NCBI GenBank assembly: GCA_019096195.1 | Contig: JAGTXK010000239.1 | Span: 1,034,752-1,098,751, forward strand | DNA length: 64,000 nucleotides | From: Boletus sp. NGJ | Taxonomy: Eukaryota; Basidiomycota; Agaricomycetes; Boletales; Boletaceae | Reading direction: 5' to 3' | Shown here: piece after piece, positions 46,837 through 59,298 of the stretch | Layout: each line of letters opens with the position of its first letter | How positions within the stretch are numbered: the first letter of the stretch is position 1 | The notes under the pieces: model-generated | Told to the model about the DNA's origin: nothing | Seen by the model: only the letters and a program-made list of their open reading frames with translations | Databases searched by the model: none | Made by a program: the position numbers and the translations under genes

Positions 46837-48239
46837 GGTAAAGTGTGGAGATCGTCTGTTTCGATCTCTGAGACGACGAGATGAAGGGAAACCAAAGCAC
46901 TGCCGACGGGAAACGATGGACGATGGCAGTTCGGCCTGGTCTCTGACAAAGGCGTGGGATGGTGAGTCGGTGCTGGTGAATGTTGTCTTCACAGCATCGA
47001 CTCGAGGTGGATGATTTTTGAGGCTCAGCGAGCTTGATGAGTCTACGCTTTCCATTCGCGGGACACGATCCGTTGGCGGCTGTACCCCCGGACAGCGTAC
47101 GTTCGCATTTTCAGACAACGAGCACTACGACGAACTTCATCGAGGTAGGGATATTAAAGCGTTACCTAACTGACTAGTAGTAAATGAGCAAGTCCGGAGG
47201 CATTCCGGAAACGGGATGTGCGCCCCATTGACAGTGCATATGCATGTCCCATGAAAAATAAGGAGGACACTGAATTGCTCATGGGATACGAATATCGGAA
47301 CCAATCACACAAGGTTGGTCACCGCCTGTATCTCGTTGCTAAATATAAACCCTTAGAGACATGCTTTGGGGTGTAATAAAAAAGTACCTACATAGATCCA
47401 TTTTATTTTGAGAACATCCTCGCGATGGACACTGAATGGACAAGAAACGCACAGATCTCAGGAGATCGCTGTCACACGACACGCGGTTTGACGGTATGTC
47501 AGGTGTATCTGGCGGCACGCACCTCGGCAACTTGATCAAAGTAAAAAGTTGCCTATCAAGAACATCAAGGATATCAGCACCAACACGGTGGAATCCGCAG
47601 GCGCTGCCAGCCTACTAGTCTCCACCTGTGCAAAACAATCTAGCCCGTTGCATCATGCGCAGCAGTTGGGTTTCACTTACAGAGACTCGTCCGAAATGAT
47701 CCGTGTATGAAACACGCCCTTGGGTTCAACGTTCACTAATCACGGTGTAGAGTGTAAACTGCATCACAACTGCCGCACCTGTCGAGAAACTCGTCCCGAA
47801 ACTCGGTCGAAACGACCAAGACTCTGAAGGATTGTGATCATTTCCCAATGGAGTGACCGGTAACTCATGTTATCCTAATTAAATCACATAATATCTCGCT
47901 GGTTACCAGCTGCCAATATACCGATTAACCGCCCTCAGGCTGTACTTCCGTCATCTCAAATATTGCCCGACTTACAAGGTACTGTAACCCCGCGCTTCAA
48001 AGACCTCCGCAGAAACAGCTCAACCATTCCTTGAGCGATGCATGTCAGTGGTCCACACAATGTCCACTTAGCCTGCGAGCAACAACCTAGGTTTCTCGTG
48101 TTCCTGGATAATGGCAGTCTCGGACCACCACCACCAGATTGGCCTGGTGAAGACTCGCCGCGCGAATGCAGTTACGAGATGACAAATTCCGAGTTGGACG
48201 CTCCAGCGCCCAGACTTTGGCTATGAACGACGCCCGCTG
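46837..48239. other. Intergenic; no supported gene
   Basis: The KAP121 promoter lies at its left edge. No domain-bearing ORF is seen. Confidence 0.4.
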
Positions 48240-48720
48240 CACCGACACCTCTCGAGACCTACTTTGTGCGTCTCTACAAAGTGTCTGGCTGGGTAGGGAA
48301 CTTTCCTGCGCGCGCAGATGCTCGCAATGACTGCAACGGTGCGCTTGTCCACCAGTTCAACTTCCTCTGCCGCGTCGACGGCAACGACCTAGTCCCATGG
48401 CACGACCTCTGCAAGACTATCGGCATAGAGCCGGTCCCTGACGACGTTGACGCATGTCGCAAAGTAGGTGGTATGATGATCTTCGTCACACCCGTTTGTT
48501 CAAAGCCACGGTGCACAGCTTGTTTAGGACGCACATGTCAACATTAATATTGTAGATCTCATAGAACAGGATGCCCAGTATATACGGCAATTCCACGACC
48601 TCGATAAACTTGCATTATATACGACAAGAACGGAACAGAACGTATACCAAGGTGGATTACTCATCAACCCCTACTTGGGGAAGAGGCGCAAGAAAGGCAA
48701 GTGGTTGCAGTTTCTTTGCA
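48240..48720 (+). pseudogene. Broken paralogue of the 23.1-kb conserved gene
   Basis: One frame gives PTPLETYFVRLYKVSGW, ALVHQFNFLCRVDGNDLVPWHDLCKTIGI and DDVDACRK, and after an intron-like gap HVNINIVDLIEQ, FHDLDKLALYTTRTEQ and YQGGLLINPYLGKRRKKGK. This matches the intact gene block for block. No in-frame ATG precedes PTPLE (TGA comes first) and the GGLLKELLREI helix is shortened. It is therefore probably dead. Confidence 0.65.
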
Positions 48721-48921
48721 GCCCTAGTAGAATCAAACCATGTAGATGCTACGCTATTGCAACCCCAGCTTGTCAATGATCCAACCGAGTCAGGAATTCG
48801 AACGACGGACATGGCCCGGAGGAGGCCACGTACAGACAAAGCCTCCTCTGCGAATGAAGGACTTTGGTCTTGCGCATTAGATAAAACGCAACATTCGATG
48901 CTCCCCTTTTTCCTGTCGTCA

Positions 48922-50495
48922 TCAACATATGACGCATTCCGTCGCATCTGGCCTCCCCAGTCGTGCCTCGAGTCGAACATGCAACGTGCCATCAATCGCG
49001 ATGAATGGGGTATTGCTAAGAACGCCGACTAAGCCAAGCCTGCACCAATTCGAGGCCTTCAAACTTACTCATACAATAGCTCTGCGCCGGCACCGTTATC
49101 GAGCGGAACGACGATAGCGTTAGTGTAGATGCTGCCATCGTTGTCCGACCACTGCTCAACGTGTGGGGGACTCCAGTCTTTCTGGCTCGAGAACGCGACA
49201 TCGAGGGCGGTGAAAAACGTGTCTGAAGCACGATACGCGAGGCGATTGACGTTCTTGAGACGCACTTCGACAGATTGTGGCGCCTTGGATTTAGATTTGA
49301 ACTTGTTTAGTAGTGGAGGTGAAGGTGGAGGGAGAGACCGTGCGGTAGAACTGCTCGAGTGGTCTGGCGGAGGTGACAATGATATCAAGTCGCTCGGTTG
49401 AGACGCGTTTGCAGGAGACGTTGATAAAATCGAGGATGGCGGCGGTAGATCGATGACCAGCCTGGAGTCGATGAAGGTGGGCGGACTGTGCTCTAATAAG
49501 CAAAGTGCGACTTGCCAGATCCCCACTGTCGTGTGAGTGGTAGAAAGCGGGGAGAAGAACGTGAGAGACCATATCCGGCCTGGAAAAGAGCGAGTGAGCC
49601 GCGAGCAGCCTAGTGATGAGACGGAAGCTGGGGTATCATACCTCGTGCAATAAACTCGACACTGACTCGACCCGAAACCCGCATACGTTTCTGCCAGAGG
49701 TTGATCCGCATCTCCGCCACGAACGCCCCTTGGCCGTCCATTTCATGTATCAATACCTCGTCTGACGGCATGGAGCCGAGTATCAGGGCGTCTGCGCCTT
49801 TGCAACATCAGCGCGACTATCATGTAGCATCTTGGACATCACCTACCGGGATTCGTACTCAGCGGTGTCATCTGCTTCGTAAAGGGTTCGCGTTGGCATC
49901 TCAGCGACTGAAAGAGGTGTTGGTTCGAAGAAGTCAGACAAGCGAGGCGTATTTCTGACATGGTCGACTGTGAAAGCGGAGCCGCGTGCACAAGCAATGA
50001 CGGTAGGAGCGCATCGCGACGGTTCAGGATCCCCCAGTAGATCGCAGAATGGTTCTCGATAAATGGCTCTTGCAAGAGGGTTGATAGATTCAGATCATAG
50101 GTCCGACACGCGTCGGAACAACTGCCGAGAAGGTTGGGTGACTCTGCGTTGAGGACGAGGTCACGGATAAGAGCGAGGACGGTTTGTTGGACTTGCTTAG
50201 AGGTGCGTGAAGAGGTGAAGGATAACCTGGGTAGCCATGATGATGGACCGGGCTGTGAATGCCCACTGACTGGACGGGAGGGAGTGGTACCGACTCGAGT
50301 ACCACTGGTTGGGATGCTACTGTTATGCGGAGCAGGAAAGCCGGACTGTCGTGGCAACTTTTCATCGAATAAGTGTGCAGGTTGTCCACTGCAAGCTGTT
50401 GAGACGGTCTCGTACGAAGGGGGTGCATCAGTGTGACCATTTGCAGATGGCTCCGTTAGCTGGTCTTCGTCGTGGTACTTGTCCAGTATGACCAT
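48922..50495 (-). CDS. Tandem paralogue 1, predicted CaaX-prenylated protein, unknown function
   Basis: The N-terminal part (MVILDKYHDEDQ...) has APPSYETV and a disordered stretch, then a helical block LLQEPFIENHSAIYWGILNRRDALLPSLLVHAAPLSQSTMSEIRLACLTSSNQHLFQSL. The second half has VLIHEMDGQGAFVAEMRINLWQKRMRVSGRVSVEFIA, RIWSLTFFSP, IWQVALCLLEHSPPTFIDSRLVIDLPPPSS and SIYTNAIVVPLDNGAGAELLYE. The TAA after LLYE is part of GAGTAAGT, a splice donor; the neighbour has the same bases at the same point. Joining to acceptor TTCTTAG gives DNTPFIAIDGTLHVRLEARL and a C-terminal CVIC, a CaaX box. The stop is TGA at 48922-48924. Membrane attachment by prenylation is inferred. Confidence 0.7.
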
Positions 50496-50772
50496 CGTCT
50501 AGCTCAATACTGCTGCGGCTCAAGACAAAGTGGTGGTTTTCAAACAAGAGATATTTATGGTGATTGCTCACTGAAGGTGTACATTAATGTTGCAGCTATC
50601 CGCTGCGGACGGTCAGATGCTGTATGATAGACCAAAGAAAGCCTCGGTGAGAAAAGTGCACCGCATTATGCAAAGTCGCTTCTTTCTTCCGAGTGCGAAA
50701 CGAATGCTGTGTATATCAGATTCACTACAGCCTAATGATGGACACGGAAAAAACTAAACGCGACACGAAGCC

Positions 50773-52609
50773 CTAGCAAATGATACAGTCCTTAGATGAC
50801 GCGGATTTCACGAGCGTCGCCTCCAACCGCCCTCTCAGTGTACCATCAGGAAATAGGTACCGCGAGCGACTGTAGGTGCGTCCATGAGAAGCAATTCATA
50901 GATAAGTGGAGCGATAACTTACTCATGCATTAAGTGAGACGCAAGGCCATCTCCGAGTGAGGACACCACCGCGTTCGTATAGCCTACACCATGCTCCGAC
51001 CAATTGTTGGGCTTCGTTGTCGGTGTCTCTGATGGTTCTGTATAAGGCTCAATGCTGTCTATAATATTCAAGTGCGTACTCGAAGAGTCCCCTGGGCCAT
51101 TTCGACGGCCGAGTTTGCGGTCACCGCATCCGAGGTGGATGGAAACCGGGGGCGGTGTTTCAGTACTTGGCAGCAGGGACGAGGGTAAACCCCACTGTGG
51201 GTCAGTCGGTGGCGGATGTGTAGATGAGGACGGGGTGGGATGTTTGTCTTGCTCAGGAGGAATGTTGTGACCTCGAGATAATCGTGAATGTGCCTTTCCG
51301 TCGGAATTGTAAGCATACATTGGAGATCGACTCTGGGATTGCTGGTCGCACACCGGCGGGAACGTCGTGGATCGTGGATCCCAGACCTTTGGGGCCTGGA
51401 TCGACTCGGGGACCAAGGGAGGTGCGGCGTCCACGACAAGTTGCGAATCAAAGTAGGTGGGTATACTCGATTCAAGAAGGTTGACCATGACGTGCCAGGT
51501 ATACGTGGCCATTCTCGATTTCTTTGACGTCGTGGCCGATGATGAAGGGTCGGTGGAGAAAAAGGTGACAGACCACATCCTGCCTGTCGTAGGCGTGCAG
51601 TTGAGTAAGGACACGCCAATACTGTAAACATGCTTACCGGACGCAATAAATTCAATGCTGACTTGCCCGATCGCTTTCATTCGTCTCTGCCAAAGAGGAA
51701 TATCGAAAGAAACGATAAACACTTGCTCGGTTGTCTGTGTTATGTAGATCTCATCCAAGGGCCGATCACCCAGGAGCAGGTTATCAGAAGCTACCTAATG
51801 CGTCACCCGGGTTCTTTCAGAAGGTCTTCAAGTGAACGAAACATACCAGCTCGCAGACCCTGAGCCTGAATACCATCTGTCCTATGGAATGGGGGACGGC
51901 ACACCCGAAGTGCATGGAATAGCCCCTGATTTGAGCTGACGAGACACGCGTGCCGAATGTCTGAAATAGTCTGGATAGATAATGGTCGTGAATGGACCAA
52001 CAAAGCCACAAGCAGCTCCTGGCGATAATTGACTATAGCCCAGTACATCGGGGTATGGTCCACGATAGATGTTTCCTGGAGTATGGCAGACAGGGAGAGC
52101 TTGTGTTCGGTACATGTTTCCGCAATGGAAGCGAGTATCTCATGAACGTTTTTCTGTTCCTCGCTGCCTACACGAGACGGTGAAACGACGAGGTCGCTTA
52201 CGACCGACAAAACAGACTGGCGAACTCGCTTAGTGGAGAAGGACGATGCAAAGGGTAGGAGTGAGAGCCAGGAAGTATTCTTGCGAGTACGCAGTCTTTG
52301 ATTAAGTACAGGGCTGGCTTCTCTCGGAGAGGTTGGGGTGTCGTCGAGCGAAGACGGACGTGGTGGCAACGATTTATCGATATTCAGGACAGGGTGGTTC
52401 AATCTTGCAGAAGCCGAAGCTGGTAGGTCACTGCAGGATCCTGCGACTGGGGAAGGAAAGGCAGAGGTAACAGCATCTCGATTTTCGCTGTGATGGGTGG
52501 GTTGATGGATTGACAAGGCATCGTATGCTGGGGGTAGGTCACTTGCGCTCTCGTCAAGGCTGTCACAAGTGGGTTCGACGTCGGATTGCTGGTTTTGCAT
52601 CGAAATCAC
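50773..52609 (-). CDS. Tandem paralogue 2, predicted CaaX-prenylated protein, unknown function
   Basis: It has the layout of its neighbour 280 bases away: a disordered start (MISMQNQQSD, DLPPAYDAL), LQETSIVDHTPMYWAIVNYRQELLVALLVHSRPLSIQTISDIRHACLVSSNQGLFHAL, then ITQTTEQVFIVSFDIPLWQRRMKAIGQVSIEFIAS, MWSVTFFS, WHVMVNLLESSIPTYFDSQLVVDAAPP, a longer Pro/Ser linker and GYTNAVVSSLGDGLASHLMHE. GAGTAAGT again replaces a stop by a donor; acceptor CTACAG adds DRSRYLFPDGTLRGRLEATL and ends CIIC, then TAG at 50773-50775. The two last exons share DGTL..RLEA and the CaaX cysteine. Repeated YWAI/LLVALL helices suggest ankyrin-like repeats, unproven. Confidence 0.7.
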
Positions 52610-53774
52610 CCTGCCAGGTCAACCCATCAAACATCCCAAAAGATGTTTATAGAGTTACCATCACCATCATGGTTCGTGGGCTGCGTGTTGGTACACAGCC
52701 AAGCTGTGTGACCTGCTGCGATCCTAATTTTGGGCAGCCACTGTGTGAAGTAGGCGTTGTAACTGAAGTAAAACGTTGCCTCTTGCGTCGCTTTCAGAGG
52801 GTTTAACCCCCCACAAATAGCAAGGACCCAACGGTAAGTAGACGATACGGTCAGTCCTCCCTTGATAGACGTTAAGAGTGGGGTAGGGACAGTCTGAGTC
52901 CCCAGGTTGCCGAGCTGGATGATCATGTTGTCAAAAGCCCAACACGATGTTGCTTTTGGGATGACATTACACTACAACTGCGACGGCTGCGCACCAGCGC
53001 CGCCAAATTAGGTTGCGTTTTTCTCTGAACGACTATACTTAGTCGTGCTAATCTTACACTTTCTGTTCAGATTAGTGCACCAGGACATCTTTTGCCACGG
53101 AAAATACTTAGTGGCATATGTCTGAATCCTCCAGTGAAGGTCAAACGGGGACTATGGTCGAGTTTCGTGATTCCAGTTGACCTTTTGGGCGGTTCTCGTG
53201 CATGCCACTATGGCGTATGATACCGTTTGCACCAGATGCAGATATGGCGTTTGTGACGTGAGCGGAAAGGTTTGACCTTTCGTTTGATAATTACCGGTGT
53301 ACATACCTCCCACTCATCACTTGTTATCATCACCAGTCATTGCTTTTATAGGAACGATTACGGATCAGTATGAGTTGGGCAAGCAGGATTTGTGGACTAG
53401 ACGCTCATGGCGTTCCCGATGATGTCTCACTTGGTTATGCGTACCACCTTCGATTTCGCGGCTTCTCCACCAACGACAATGCAGCATGGAAAACATTCAT
53501 TCATGCTCACAGTTTGAAACACCCCCCAATGGACGTAACTTGACAGGCTATCTCGCTTTTTCGTACGTTTCTGTGGCATAGAGCTACTTGGTTTGGTGAC
53601 TGGAAAAATGTCGGGATAATCTCGGAAACGGAAGGAAAGGAACTCCCGCGAGCTGACCACTTCCGGGATTCCCCGTCAATCTATACCCGAAGGTCCGTTT
53701 GATCACTCCTCTTCCCCGACTTCGAGGATGCTTCACCGGCGCAGTAATTCCTTCCTCTCACGCGGGTATCTGAG
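52610..53774. other. Intergenic; no supported gene
   Basis: Short ORFs on both strands show no domain. The promoters of paralogue 2 and the DUF1479 gene lie at the two edges. Confidence 0.4.
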
Positions 53775-55762
53775 ATGTCCCCTGCCCCACCACTATCCAA
53801 TGCCTCGCGCAGGTATCCGCATCGCGATGTTGGCCACCGAAGCTACCCGAGGCGCGAGGAAAGCTGGTACTATCGCCGATGTGTTTACTACTCTTGGTCC
53901 GAATGGCGACGTTGCACCTCTTCCCGCACGGTTCTCAACCATAAAGAAAGATCTGCTGCGTGACATGGACGTGGCGCCCGATGTACTTCAGCTGGCCTGG
54001 AAAGGAGTACTGAAAGCCCTTGAACCTCGTGTACAGGAAATCATTTCCCAGGGGGGAAATGTAAGCCTTTTTTCCCGTTTTGTTGGACTTGTTTTAGCAT
54101 ACTCAATATTTTGTGGAGATCATTCCACGTATTTCATACAGAGACATTGAGGCTGGTTTATCAGAAAGCCAAAAAGATACAATTCGAAAGACAGGCGTTG
54201 TAGTTATCACAGGGGGTATTCCAAAAGAAGTGAGTAACATGATCACTGTGTTATCTTCAGCCATAATGCGGCCAACGTATTGGAACAACTTAAGGAAGCG
54301 TTGAAGTGGAAACTTCATATCAAAGACTATATTGCAGCTAACCCGGTGAAAGGTGTCACCTTATTGTGAGCTTCCATCCCCAGTGCTCAACGTATTGATC
54401 GGCAGGTTTCCCCGCGGAGAATATACAAGCATACGAACTGTACAATTCGAAACCACAGCTCTATGCACGTACACACTTGTCCTTGCTTAATACCCAAAAG
54501 GCACTTCTGTCCCTTTGGCACTCCTCCGGTACCTTTCCCGCTTCCATCGATTTCACAATACCCATCAGTTACTTTGACCGCCTACGCATACGCACTCCCG
54601 GAGATCGCTCGTTCACACTTGGTCCACACATCGATGGAGGGAGCGTCGAACGGTGGGAAGATACAATTTTTAGAAGAGTGTGGACTAAAATTTTCTGTGG
54701 TGGAGCGAGCGGGTGGGAGACATTCGATCCGTTCGACGCAACTTGGAGGGTGAATGCAAGACAAGATCTATACAATGCGCCGTACGTTTTGGATTCCTTT
54801 CTTTGAACTTCCACCCGCCTCCATCCATCACTTCCTCGCCTCCTCTTTCGCTTTCGCATTCTGAAGCATTTTCGTCGTTGCAACGTGTAAATTCACGACC
54901 TGCTCATGCAATACAGGAACCAGTGCACGATCCTTCGGTGTTGGCAAGGTTGGACGTCTATGTCCTCTACAGGCGTAAACGAGGGCACCTTGCGCGTCCT
55001 TCCCATGCTTTCACTTGCAACTGCTTACATCATCCTACGCCCATTCTTCAAACCACGCGGTGTCGCCGCATGGAAGGCAGACCAAACTCTCGGGGACGTA
55101 AGTTTGGCTGCGGAGGATTGGGAATTGAACCTAGAAGGTAGCGAGTTCCCTGGTAGCGTGCCTGGTAACGCGCAGGAACTAAACGAAGCCACACATCCTC
55201 ACCTGAGACTTGCGGAGACTATGATATCTATTCCGAGGATTGAACCTGGGGACCAAGTATATTGTGAGTATCCATGACCGCATGATCCTGGATCACACCA
55301 TGACGAGCGGGGCTAATTGCGACCGACTGATTAGGGCATTGTGATATTGTGCATGCTGTGGAAGGAGAACACAAGGGCAAAGAGGACTCCTCGGTGTTGT
55401 ACATTCCAGCCGTTCCACTGTGTATCAAAAAGTGAGCATCGATGTTCTCGATGACCTGCGTGGTTGTGAATACTGTCCACCAGTGCTTCGTACCTCCGTA
55501 GCCAACGCATCCAATTCGTCCATGGCCTCCCTGCACCGTGAGTCCCGACATACATTAAGAACTACATCTGATTCACGAGAACATAACCTTCTCAAGTGAC
55601 TTCCCGGGAGGCGAAGGAGAATCCGGGTTCCTAGACCGAGCGACCCCACAGGACGTAACCACTCACGAAGGCCGTCAGGCGACGGGATTTGAGCCATTCG
55701 TCGTTACGAGTGCTACTAGTGCGGCGCTCGTGGAGGAAGCTAACAAGATATTGTTTGGGTGA
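53775..55762 (+). CDS. DUF1479 protein, 2-oxoglutarate/Fe(II) oxygenase-like
   Basis: Spliced blocks are FSTIKKDLLRDMDV, ALEPRVQEI, IIPRISYRDIEAGLSESQKDTIRKTGVVVITGGIPKE joined at 54295 to EALKWKLHIKDYIAANP, FPAENIQAYELYNSKPQLYARTH, LLNTQKALLSLW, SYFDRLRIRTPGD, LGPHIDGGSVERWED, DLYNAP, CWQGWTSMSSTGVNEGTLRVLPML, HPHLRLAETMISIPRIEPGDQVY, HCDIVHAVEGEHKG, DSSVLYIPAVPL and DFPGGEGESGF, stop at 55760-55762. The HxD pair (PHIDGG) and the distal His (HAVE) form the expected iron triad, so an active oxygenase is likely; the substrate is unknown. The start (53775, MSPAPPLSNAS) depends on a short first intron; 53800 is an alternative. Confidence 0.85.
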
Positions 55763-56479
55763 CGGGTTGTATGAATCATCTAGCGGAGATTATCTGGGTG
55801 ATGAGTCCCGGCGCTGGGTCGTTTCCGGATGCGAAAGTCTTCCATGATTCATGGCTTGTGGAGTTGTATGAAAGTGACCGACCAAAATGGAATGAGGACG
55901 GTCATCGCGCGCTAAACTTTGGCTCAGGATGTTTTGGTTACCGTGCACGATTGCTATATGGATCCGAGACACGTTTCATCTTGCTTATCTACACCTTCTC
56001 GCTGCCTCTGAGGTTGTCAGGTGTCGCACTCGTTCCTTATACTGACGTGGAACGGCGGGCCCAAAAATGCGAGCATACGATCGATCGATGCGACGGACTT
56101 CGTGACTCCCTTGAGCCGCGTATTTACCGAGGAGGTTTCAGCCGTGTACGGTGCGGTGAAACGGCACTTACCCATGGAAGGTTTCCGCTAACGCCGTCGG
56201 CATTCCCCATGATGGCTTCAGTAAAGTGTATGCCTTGCTGGATTCCCTGGTACGGCATGTTATCTACCAATTGAGTTTGCAATCAGACCACTCGCATTCG
56301 CCTACACTCTCTGAAATGTTGAAGGTAAAGTTCTTGGCAGGCCCATAGCGCTGGTTTGCTGTTGGATGTCAAGGAGCAAACCAACTAAGCTGGTCTCTGG
56401 AGTTCAAGTAGAAAAAGAACGGACCATTGCCCACCTTATGAAAGGCAATTTCAACCCCTCTATTATGAACTGACAGTTC
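55763..56479. other. Intergenic with an unassigned open frame
   Basis: The plus strand is open at 55759-56274 for 171 codons, overlapping the DUF1479 stop. The translation shows no family and the compositional pattern is irregular, so no gene is called. Confidence 0.35.
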
Positions 56480-56941
56480 TCACGCATCGTGCAACTGCCT
56501 TGACGTGGTTATACGAGAAAGGGAATTGGTCGCGATGTATGACAGTACGAACATAGAAACGGTGCAAGTCGGTTTCTCGGACAGTTTACCCAACTGCAGT
56601 CTCGGCTTTGACCTCCCTGGAACGAAGTCGAACATAGGACAAGCGTAATCACAGCTAGGTGCGATTCGAATCTTCAAATGTAGATGATTCTGATGGAATG
56701 CATTTCGCTCCACAACGATGGTTCGGACTCGGGGACAGGACAGAGGAACGAAGAATGTCTCAGGAGTGATTGGGACGTCCCGGATAGGCTATAAGGCATG
56801 GTGACGTGACAGAATATTTCGCACTGCTTTCTAACTTCCAAGTCTCCTGGAGCTGACGGTCGATGGCGTGTAATCTTGCCTTTTCGGCCCTGTCCTAGGA
56901 GAGATACAACTGCCCATGGAAAGAGTAAGTGGGAGCGCGGC
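56480..56941 (-). pseudogene. Decayed G-protein alpha gene (copy B of the duplication)
   Basis: The minus strand starts ATGGGCAGTTGTATCTC (MGSCIS), close to the intact MGNCIS start, and goes on with bases matching its exon 1 (GACAGGGCCGAAAAGGCA) but with a shifted frame. Intron-1-like sequence, a relic around ACCATCGTT, and MFDFVPGRS...CTVSMF, the ghost of the switch II region, follow to about 56500. The P-loop is not recoverable. It lies in the same order relative to CFEM and the repeat as in copy A. Confidence 0.7.
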
Positions 56942-57639
56942 GTGTGTGAAGCCGAGAGAAGGGCGTCGTGTGAGAGATGCATGCACGACCGCCGACGAAG
57001 AGCGGGTGGACCTCAAGTCCATACAGTCTAAGTGTGACATGTCAAGGTGTCACGCTCTAGCGACTGCGGCTGGGTCGCGTGATAGAGCCCGACTAGATTC
57101 GAAGGTCAGCTGTTGGTTGGAGTGATTGATGCTGAAACCAAGGAAACGACTGGCTAGCTACTGCTATACAAGCCCAGGCTACTCGTCCTGTGCAGCTGTA
57201 TCTGGACCTGACTTCTAGACCTAGTGGTTGGCAGCAGCTTGCCGTGAGACTCTTTCGCTGTGTTACTTCCTAGTTTACCATGCTGTCACACAAACAACAT
57301 CACTCATCCTCTACTAATAGTACTACCACCATTCGTTCGCCCATCCAACTTGCCAAGATCGACAACTCGTTCGTTAAATTTACCGAGGTCGACTTCTATC
57401 AGATATGTTATTTACACGTCACAGTCTGCTGGATCCGACGCCTATAATGGTTGACGCCACATACCTCACATTCATTTCTCAGATATGATGATCTCCTGAT
57501 CGTGACGTTTTCGGTTCTGCCGTCTTTCCCATTACTCGGTTCTCGCGACACTCCTCGTGATGGAACCTTATTATTCGTCCCTTGATTCCCTTGCATTCGC
57601 CAAGTGGCAGCATTTCGCGTTCGCCACTCATCCATGCCC
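56942..57639. other. Duplicated-block spacer; no supported gene
   Basis: Upstream of the G-alpha pseudogene; its length (about 700 bases) matches the corresponding spacer in copy A (about 640). ORFs here show no domain. Confidence 0.4.
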
Positions 57640-58050
57640 TCGCTGGCCCAACCTCAATCCATCCTGTTCTTGGGTGGTTAGAACCGCATCAGATATCGGT
57701 CGCACAGAGAACGTGGTCACGATCAAAAAGGGAGACGAGTATGTGTGTGTACGTGGCATTCCATATCTTCCGGCGTCTTTTTTTTCCATTCTATTGAACC
57801 CAAATACGTGCGTCCTGAGCTTCGTCTGGCGCCTAGCTTCCGACAGGAATGGACCCTTGCGGAGGAGCCGATCGGCAGCATCGACAGGTGTCCCGCATAA
57901 CACTACAAAGGAGATCCATAAACATTTTGTGTTTACTTCGCCGACAGCGTGTTACTTGGTGGTACTTCGAAATGGCCGTTGTTGCTCTGCGGTAATACCC
58001 ACCCATCAATGTGCTCGACTCATCTCCCAGAATACCAAAAGTGTACATGT
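57640..58050 (-). repeat. Duplicated non-coding segment, copy B
   Basis: Inverted counterpart of 39830-40230; see that entry for shared blocks. A CTTTTTTTTCC run occurs near 57777-57787. Confidence 0.6.
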
Positions 58051-58691
58051 TTTCAAGATCAGCGTTGTCACGCGATCGACGTTGTCAATGTAGGTGCCTA
58101 TTTCCAATGCACATGCACCCAGTGACTGAGTATGTCAACATGAGTGGATCACGCTTGAGATACACTCTTCAAGCCCTCGACAGTCTAACATTGGTTCGGG
58201 TTCAGGCAAGGCATGTCGAAGCTCTAACCCTAACTCCAATCTAGCCCACGTTCTTCGCTAGGGTGAATCAAGTGGAACTGTCACCGATCAGTCCAATCTC
58301 CCAATCATAGCGACGAAAGTCACCGAGTGCGGCCATACTTGGGTTTATAAGAATAATAGAATGTGCGAATATTATGTAGTCTATTTTTCCTTTCCCACAA
58401 AGCTGTGCAGCCGATAATGGATTTATTTGATTGCAAGACAGTCAACATATCCAGGATGAGCGCGCCTAAAAGCATTTCAAATATCGATCCTTGACTGAAC
58501 AATTTCCATGGTTTATTTTATGGTCTCATTGAAAAATTTATAACGTCAAATGAAACATGTTCAACAGGGCTAACGTTTGACAGGCGGTGATGGGCATCCG
58601 GATCCCTCACCCAACAAGTGGGAATAACACTGTAAACATATACGAGATCATTTACCAAGCTCGGGTATACAGAAATCGTATGGTAACTTCG
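58051..58691. other. Intergenic; no supported gene
   Basis: AT-rich with no domain-bearing ORF. Contains AACCCTAACTCC near 58224, a single telomere-like unit. Confidence 0.4.
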
Positions 58692-59298
58692 TTACAAGAT
58701 GACGGCTGCGCCAACCAATACCCCTGCAGAAGCAACGAGGGTGCCAACGAGGCTCCCGAATGAGAAAGGCGCGGAGAGTGCCATGGCAGCGCTCGTGCTC
58801 GTCGCGGAAGATGTTGCGCTCGACGCCGAGGACGAGGCAGCGGTAGAGGCAGCGGTAGAGGCAGGGGCACTACTGGAACTCACTACAACGGTGCCAAATC
58901 GGTCAAGGGAATATCGTGGCAAACGATGGGGACCACTTACGGGAAGAACACTCTGCGGTTTGGAGTTGTGTCGCGGCCGCGACGTCGGCAGCTGTGCAGT
59001 TTGCTGTGAGACACGAGAGTGCGGTCTCTTGGAATGCGGCCGAGGAGCAGACGCAGGGTAAGTCAGTGCTGACCAAGGATGAGTAATGTACGATGCGGAA
59101 GAACTCGGAGACATACAAGCTCGCGCAAGTGCTGTTTGCGACGGCTGCGGTGAGGCATCCGGTCATGCAGGCGTCGAGAGGAGGAAGGGAAGACTGCGAC
59201 GCGGGGGCAGTCGCAGTGGTGGAGGACCCAGAGGACTGAGCCTGTGCAACGAGTGCGCAAGAGACGATAGCGAGCAGGGTTTTGGCGTTGGGCAACAT
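58692..59298 (-). CDS. CFEM-domain protein, GPI-anchored (intact copy B)
   Basis: Three exons (59298-59117, 59068-58941, 58882-58692) give 166 residues. The signal peptide is MLPNAKTLLAIVSCALVAQAQ. The CFEM domain has eight cysteines in order: ACMTGC, STC, LPCVC, LSC, ANC and AEC, with the conserved DLPCVC and AADV. A Ser/Ala/Thr-rich stalk and a hydrophobic end (LVGTLVASAGVLVGAAVIL) suit GPI attachment. CFEM proteins of fungi sit in the wall or membrane and some bind haem or act in virulence; the role here is not shown. The gene is the undamaged partner of the pseudogene at 37481. Confidence 0.88.

Noticed and set aside
54230-54294. 31-nt intron or frameshift in the DUF1479 gene
   Set aside because: Using acceptor CTTAAG gives a 65-nt intron and the expected GIPKE-EALKWK sequence.
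55759-56274. 171-codon ORF after DUF1479
   Set aside because: Overlaps the D stop region, no recognisable domain and no splice-consistent extension.
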